From assembly GCA_934394595.1 (NCBI GenBank), contig CAKRRX010000116.1, forward strand, positions 1-8,127: a DNA stretch of 8,127 bases, given 5' to 3'. The DNA comes from an uncultured Blautia sp. GTDB taxonomy: Bacteria > Bacillota > Clostridia > Lachnospirales > Lachnospiraceae. The notes under the pieces were generated by a model, which saw only the letters and a list, made by a program, of their open reading frames with translations, was not told the origin of the DNA and did no database searches. Made by a program: the position numbers and the translations under genes. Shown piece after piece: positions 6,116 to 8,127 of the stretch (positions within the stretch are counted from its first letter, which is position 1; every line of letters starts with the position of its first letter).

Positions 6116-7900
6116 TTATTTTCTCACAATCTTAATATCCCGTGTCACTTTTGCAGTCTTTAAGTATTTTTTATAAGTCTTATACCGGGACTTTGGAACA
6201 TAGATCTTTGCACCTTTTCGAACATTTCGGAAAGCATAGGGCTCAATCTTTTTCAGCACTTTTGTATTAAGTGTGATTTTTCTCAGATTTTTGCAGCCTT
6301 CAAAGGCCTGTCTTCCGATCTTTGTGACCTTTGAACCTATGGTAACCTGTCTGAGCCTTGTATTTTTTCGGAATGCCTTTGCATTAATCTGGGTTACCTG
6401 ATAGGAATAACCGCCAATTTTTACAGAAGCAGGGATAGTAATGGTTTTTGCTGTTTTTTTAACCGGCTTTACTACGGTTACTGTCTTTTTTGAGGCTGTA
6501 GAAGCTGTGATTTTGTAAATCAGTCCCTTTACTTTACACCTGCTGTTTTTCTTGGGGAGAGGTTGTGCTGTCGGTGTCTGTGTCGGTTGCGGAGGGGTAA
6601 CTGACGCTGGTGTTTTGGTAGGCTGTGGTGCAGTAGTTGGCTGGGGAGCCTTGGTAGGAGTTGGGGTAACACTTGGCTTTACCGGATCGCTTCCGGACCA
6701 TTTCGCATAAAGGTCCGTAATGTAAGAGGTTCTGGTATTCTGGAAAGGAATCTTCCAGTCCTGTTGCCCGGTGGTGTCATAAGTGCGGTCATCCTGGAAA
6801 CCATAAAATTTCTGGCTGAAATTCTCGTCCAGATACCAGCCCTCAAACTGATAGCCAGCGCGTACCGGAGTGAAATTTATGTCCGTATATTGATATGGCC
6901 ATGTGGAGTCTTTGAGTCGGTCTACTTCACTGATCCAGGTATCCAGCCCGTTTACAGTTCCGCCATTTCCATGAAAAACAGCGGTATAGCCTGGATTGAG
7001 ATAGAAAAGGAAATCCCGGCTATGTCCAGTGCCGCCATATCGCCCGAAGTATCCCGGATAGTATTCATGAATAAAATAATTCTGTCCGTTTTCCTGTCCC
7101 TTTTTATATTGAATGTCAAAGAGACATCCCATTCCATTATAGGTTCCCATGTTGGTACAATGATATCCCTCTTTGACCGGCGCCCAGATCTTTACGGAAA
7201 ACGGCTCTCTGGCAGCTACCGTATATTTGGTAGGATTTGTTTTTCCCTGAAGAGTTCCACCGTCAAGATCATAAGTAAGGTCGCATTCCGGATCATAGAT
7301 CATGACATACATAGAGGCTCGTCTCAAATTGTAGCTTCTTATGCAGTGACCATTTGTATCATATTCATCCAGATCATTGCCGGAATCCCCGGGTCTGTTT
7401 AAGGCCGGACCTTCGCCGTTTTTTGCAATACGGATTATTTTTCCTGTATTATTCACAAAACCGGAGATCACTTCTTTGTACTGACCTTGCTGGTTATATA
7501 TTTTTGTGGTGGTAAATTCCAAACCTTTCAGAATTTCATTTAGCTGTGCGTTACTGATTCCTTTTTTGTAGTAATCAGTGGGGTATTCTGTGATAAGAGA
7601 GACAGTATCCTTGGGATAATACCAGTAAGCAGCAACATCCATAGCAACGATCTGCTGAATGTATTCTGTTCCTCCGGAAATGGTACTTTCTCTTTTCCCC
7701 TGTACTTTAAGGGTGTCTCCTGGCATAATGGGACCAGCAGAAAAATCTGCTGTAGCAGTTTTATCTGCTCCAACCTGAAATGTCGTATTTTCAGTACTGA
7801 TGATCTCCTGTGCAACGACGGGAGACTGGCTGAGTATTACTGCCGCAATTGATGCTCCCAGCATCGTCCCAAGTTTTTGAACCCAATTTTTCTTTTTCAA
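6116..7900 (-). CDS. Secreted protein with InlB-type repeats, Pro/Thr linker and LRR_5 (BspA-like) domain
   Basis: A 594-residue exported protein of unknown specific function. Residues 1-30 form a Sec signal peptide: basic MKKKNW, a hydrophobic core, and likely cleavage after VVA30. Residues 31-205 are a domain I do not recognise. Segments starting with YDLDGGT (about 210-260) and VFHGNGGT to LYAKW (about 305-401, with GYQFEGWY) look like Listeria-Bacteroides (InlB B/Flg_new) repeats; the first is degenerate. A Pro/Thr/Gln linker (406-449) leads to a very basic C-terminus (452-594) with about three LRR_5 units, such as INAKAFRKNTRL and IGRQAFEGCKNL. No LPXTG, transmembrane anchor or SLH domain is visible, so it is probably released or held by charge. 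The start is TTG, backed by AAGGAGG 8 bases upstream; no ATG competes nearby. Such proteins often bind surfaces or hosts; the role here is inferred only. It is convergent with, and probably unrelated to, the polyamine operon. Confidence 0.85.
   Translation of the reverse strand: MKKKNWVQKLGTMLGASIAAVILSQSPVVAQEIISTENTTFQVGADKTATADFSAGPIMPGDTLKVQGKRESTISGGTEYIQQIVAMDVAAYWYYPKDTVSLITEYPTDYYKKGISNAQLNEILKGLEFTTTKIYNQQGQYKEVISGFVNNTGKIIRIAKNGEGPALNRPGDSGNDLDEYDTNGHCIRSYNLRRASMYVMIYDPECDLTYDLDGGTLQGKTNPTKYTVAAREPFSVKIWAPVKEGYHCTNMGTYNGMGCLFDIQYKKGQENGQNYFIHEYYPGYFGRYGGTGHSRDFLFYLNPGYTAVFHGNGGTVNGLDTWISEVDRLKDSTWPYQYTDINFTPVRAGYQFEGWYLDENFSQKFYGFQDDRTYDTTGQQDWKIPFQNTRTSYITDLYAKWSGSDPVKPSVTPTPTKAPQPTTAPQPTKTPASVTPPQPTQTPTAQPLPKKNSRCKVKGLIYKITASTASKKTVTVVKPVKKTAKTITIPASVKIGGYSYQVTQINAKAFRKNTRLRQVTIGSKVTKIGRQAFEGCKNLRKITLNTKVLKKIEPYAFRNVRKGAKIYVPKSRYKTYKKYLKTAKVTRDIKIVRK
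6554..6685 (-). repeat. Pro/Thr-rich linker repeats within the secreted protein gene
   Basis: This stretch encodes residues 406-449, built of near-repeats such as PTKAPQPTTAPQPTKTP and PPQPTQTP. It is low-complexity, extended and likely exposed, and it separates the InlB-like repeats from the leucine-rich domain. Such repeats can vary in copy number between strains. Confidence 0.8.
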
Positions 7901-7908
7901 TATGTTTT

Positions 7909-7915
7909 CCTCCTT
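7909..7915 (-). promoter_or_regulatory. Strong ribosome binding site supporting a TTG start
   Basis: On the minus strand AAGGAGG reads from 7915 to 7909, 8 bases before the TTG at 7900. The strength and spacing make the TTG the clear start, and the signal peptide begins exactly there. Confidence 0.85.
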
Positions 7916-7924
7916 CCTGTAGCA

Positions 7925-7972
7925 GAGCGTAGAAAAATCATTTTCAGATACGCTCAGAGATCACTTTCTGAG
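7925..7972 (-). other. Two overlapping hairpins in the leader of the secreted protein gene
   Basis: GAGCGTA (7925-7931) pairs with TACGCTC (7949-7955), and inside it GAAAA (7932-7936) pairs with TTTTC (7941-7945) around ATCA, with AGA bulged at 7946-7948. CTCAGA (7953-7958) pairs perfectly with TCTGAG (7967-7972). The two stems share bases 7953-7955, so they cannot both form completely. The first begins 9 bases upstream of the ribosome binding site. They may influence mRNA stability or translation, or be an operator. No known riboswitch is recognised. Confidence 0.4.
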
Positions 7973-7992
7973 TATATTTTACAGTATATTTT
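7971..7992. repeat. Tandem AT-rich direct repeat AGTATATTTT
   Basis: Two perfect copies of AGTATATTTT lie at 7971-7980 and 7983-7992, a 12-base period. On the minus strand each reads AAAATATACT, which contains TATACT, a near-consensus -10. No matching -35 is seen at 17 bases from either. It could hold the promoter of the secreted protein gene or a regulator binding site spaced about one helical turn. Confidence 0.4.
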
Positions 7993-8038
7993 GCTGTTTG
8001 TTCCGGTATTGCCTGTTATGTCATGGACAGATGCGGAA

Positions 8039-8044
8039 ATTATA
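8039..8044 (-). promoter_or_regulatory. Possible -10 box for the secreted protein gene
   Basis: On the minus strand the hexamer TATAAT reads from 8044 to 8039, directly after a seven-T run. The sequence 16-18 bases upstream is not a good -35. Use of this site would give a leader of about 130 bases containing the hairpins at 7925-7972. The TATACT boxes at 7971-7992 are competing candidates. Confidence 0.25.
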
Positions 8045-8050
8045 AAAAAA

Positions 8051-8127
8051 GGGGCTGTCGGTTAATAGCACATTTTGGCATCCCCAGTAGTAAATAAAAA
8101 GATCCCTGTAAAGACAAGACTTTTTAG
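8051..8127. mobile_element. Possible insertion sequence end, truncated by the window
   Basis: Just after an A-run, GGGGCTGTCGG begins at 8051. Ends of the GGGCTGTC type are, from memory, common in IS1182-like elements of Clostridia. The rest, to the window edge, is AT-rich with no recognisable gene. On the minus strand a frame is open from the edge to a TAA at 8064-8062 (22 codons), which could be the tail of a gene but cannot be identified. Alternatively, GGGG (8051-8054) and CCCC (8083-8086) may form the weak stem of a minus-strand terminator ending in seven Ts. Low confidence. Confidence 0.25.

Noticed and set aside
6764..7402. 212-residue plus-strand open frame inside the secreted protein gene
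   Set aside because: It is antisense to a gene with signal peptide and recognisable repeats, and it shows no domain or good ribosome binding site.
1..8127. CRISPR array, tRNA or rRNA genes, phage genes
   Set aside because: No spaced direct repeats, cloverleaf-like sequence, ribosomal RNA signature or phage protein is visible on either strand.

Overview
The window looks like chromosomal DNA from a Gram-positive anaerobe of the Clostridia, most likely a Lachnospiraceae-type gut bacterium. This rests on moderate GC, strong GGAGG-type ribosome binding sites, a Bacillus/Clostridia-type PLP-dependent arginine decarboxylase, and a secreted protein combining InlB-type repeats, a Pro/Thr linker and BspA-like (LRR_5) leucine-rich repeats. 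The taxonomic call is an inference from protein families; no marker gene is present.

Region 1 (1-249) has no long gene. It holds a perfect -10-like hexamer (30-35), a weak hairpin (77-113), a possible 20-codon leader ORF rich in arginine codons (101-163), and a strong intrinsic terminator (138-187). The 5' arm of the terminator lies inside the leader ORF. No obvious promoter lies between the terminator and the first operon gene, so transcription attenuation of the operon is a reasonable hypothesis.

Region 2 (250-6000) is a tightly packed five-gene plus-strand polyamine operon: arginine decarboxylase (speA), an aminopropyltransferase of the spermidine synthase family (speE), agmatinase (speB), carboxyspermidine/carboxynorspermidine dehydrogenase, and carboxynorspermidine decarboxylase (nspC). 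SpeA plus SpeB turn arginine into putrescine through agmatine. The last two genes turn putrescine and aspartate semialdehyde into spermidine without decarboxylated AdoMet. SpeE would normally make spermidine from putrescine plus decarboxylated AdoMet, but no AdoMet decarboxylase (speD) is in the window. Two apparently redundant routes to spermidine are therefore in one operon, and the SpeE has some altered active-site motif residues.

Region 3 (6001-6115) is a short convergent intergenic stretch with a perfect 11-12 bp hairpin, probably the operon terminator. Region 4 (6116-7900, minus strand) encodes a 594-residue secreted protein that starts with TTG. It has a signal peptide, InlB-like repeats, a Pro/Thr linker and a very basic leucine-rich C-terminus, with no visible cell-wall anchor. 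Region 5 (7901-8127) is its upstream region, with a strong Shine-Dalgarno site, two overlapping hairpins, a tandem AT-rich repeat, a possible -10 box, and at the window edge a GGGGCTGTCGG sequence that may be the end of an insertion sequence.
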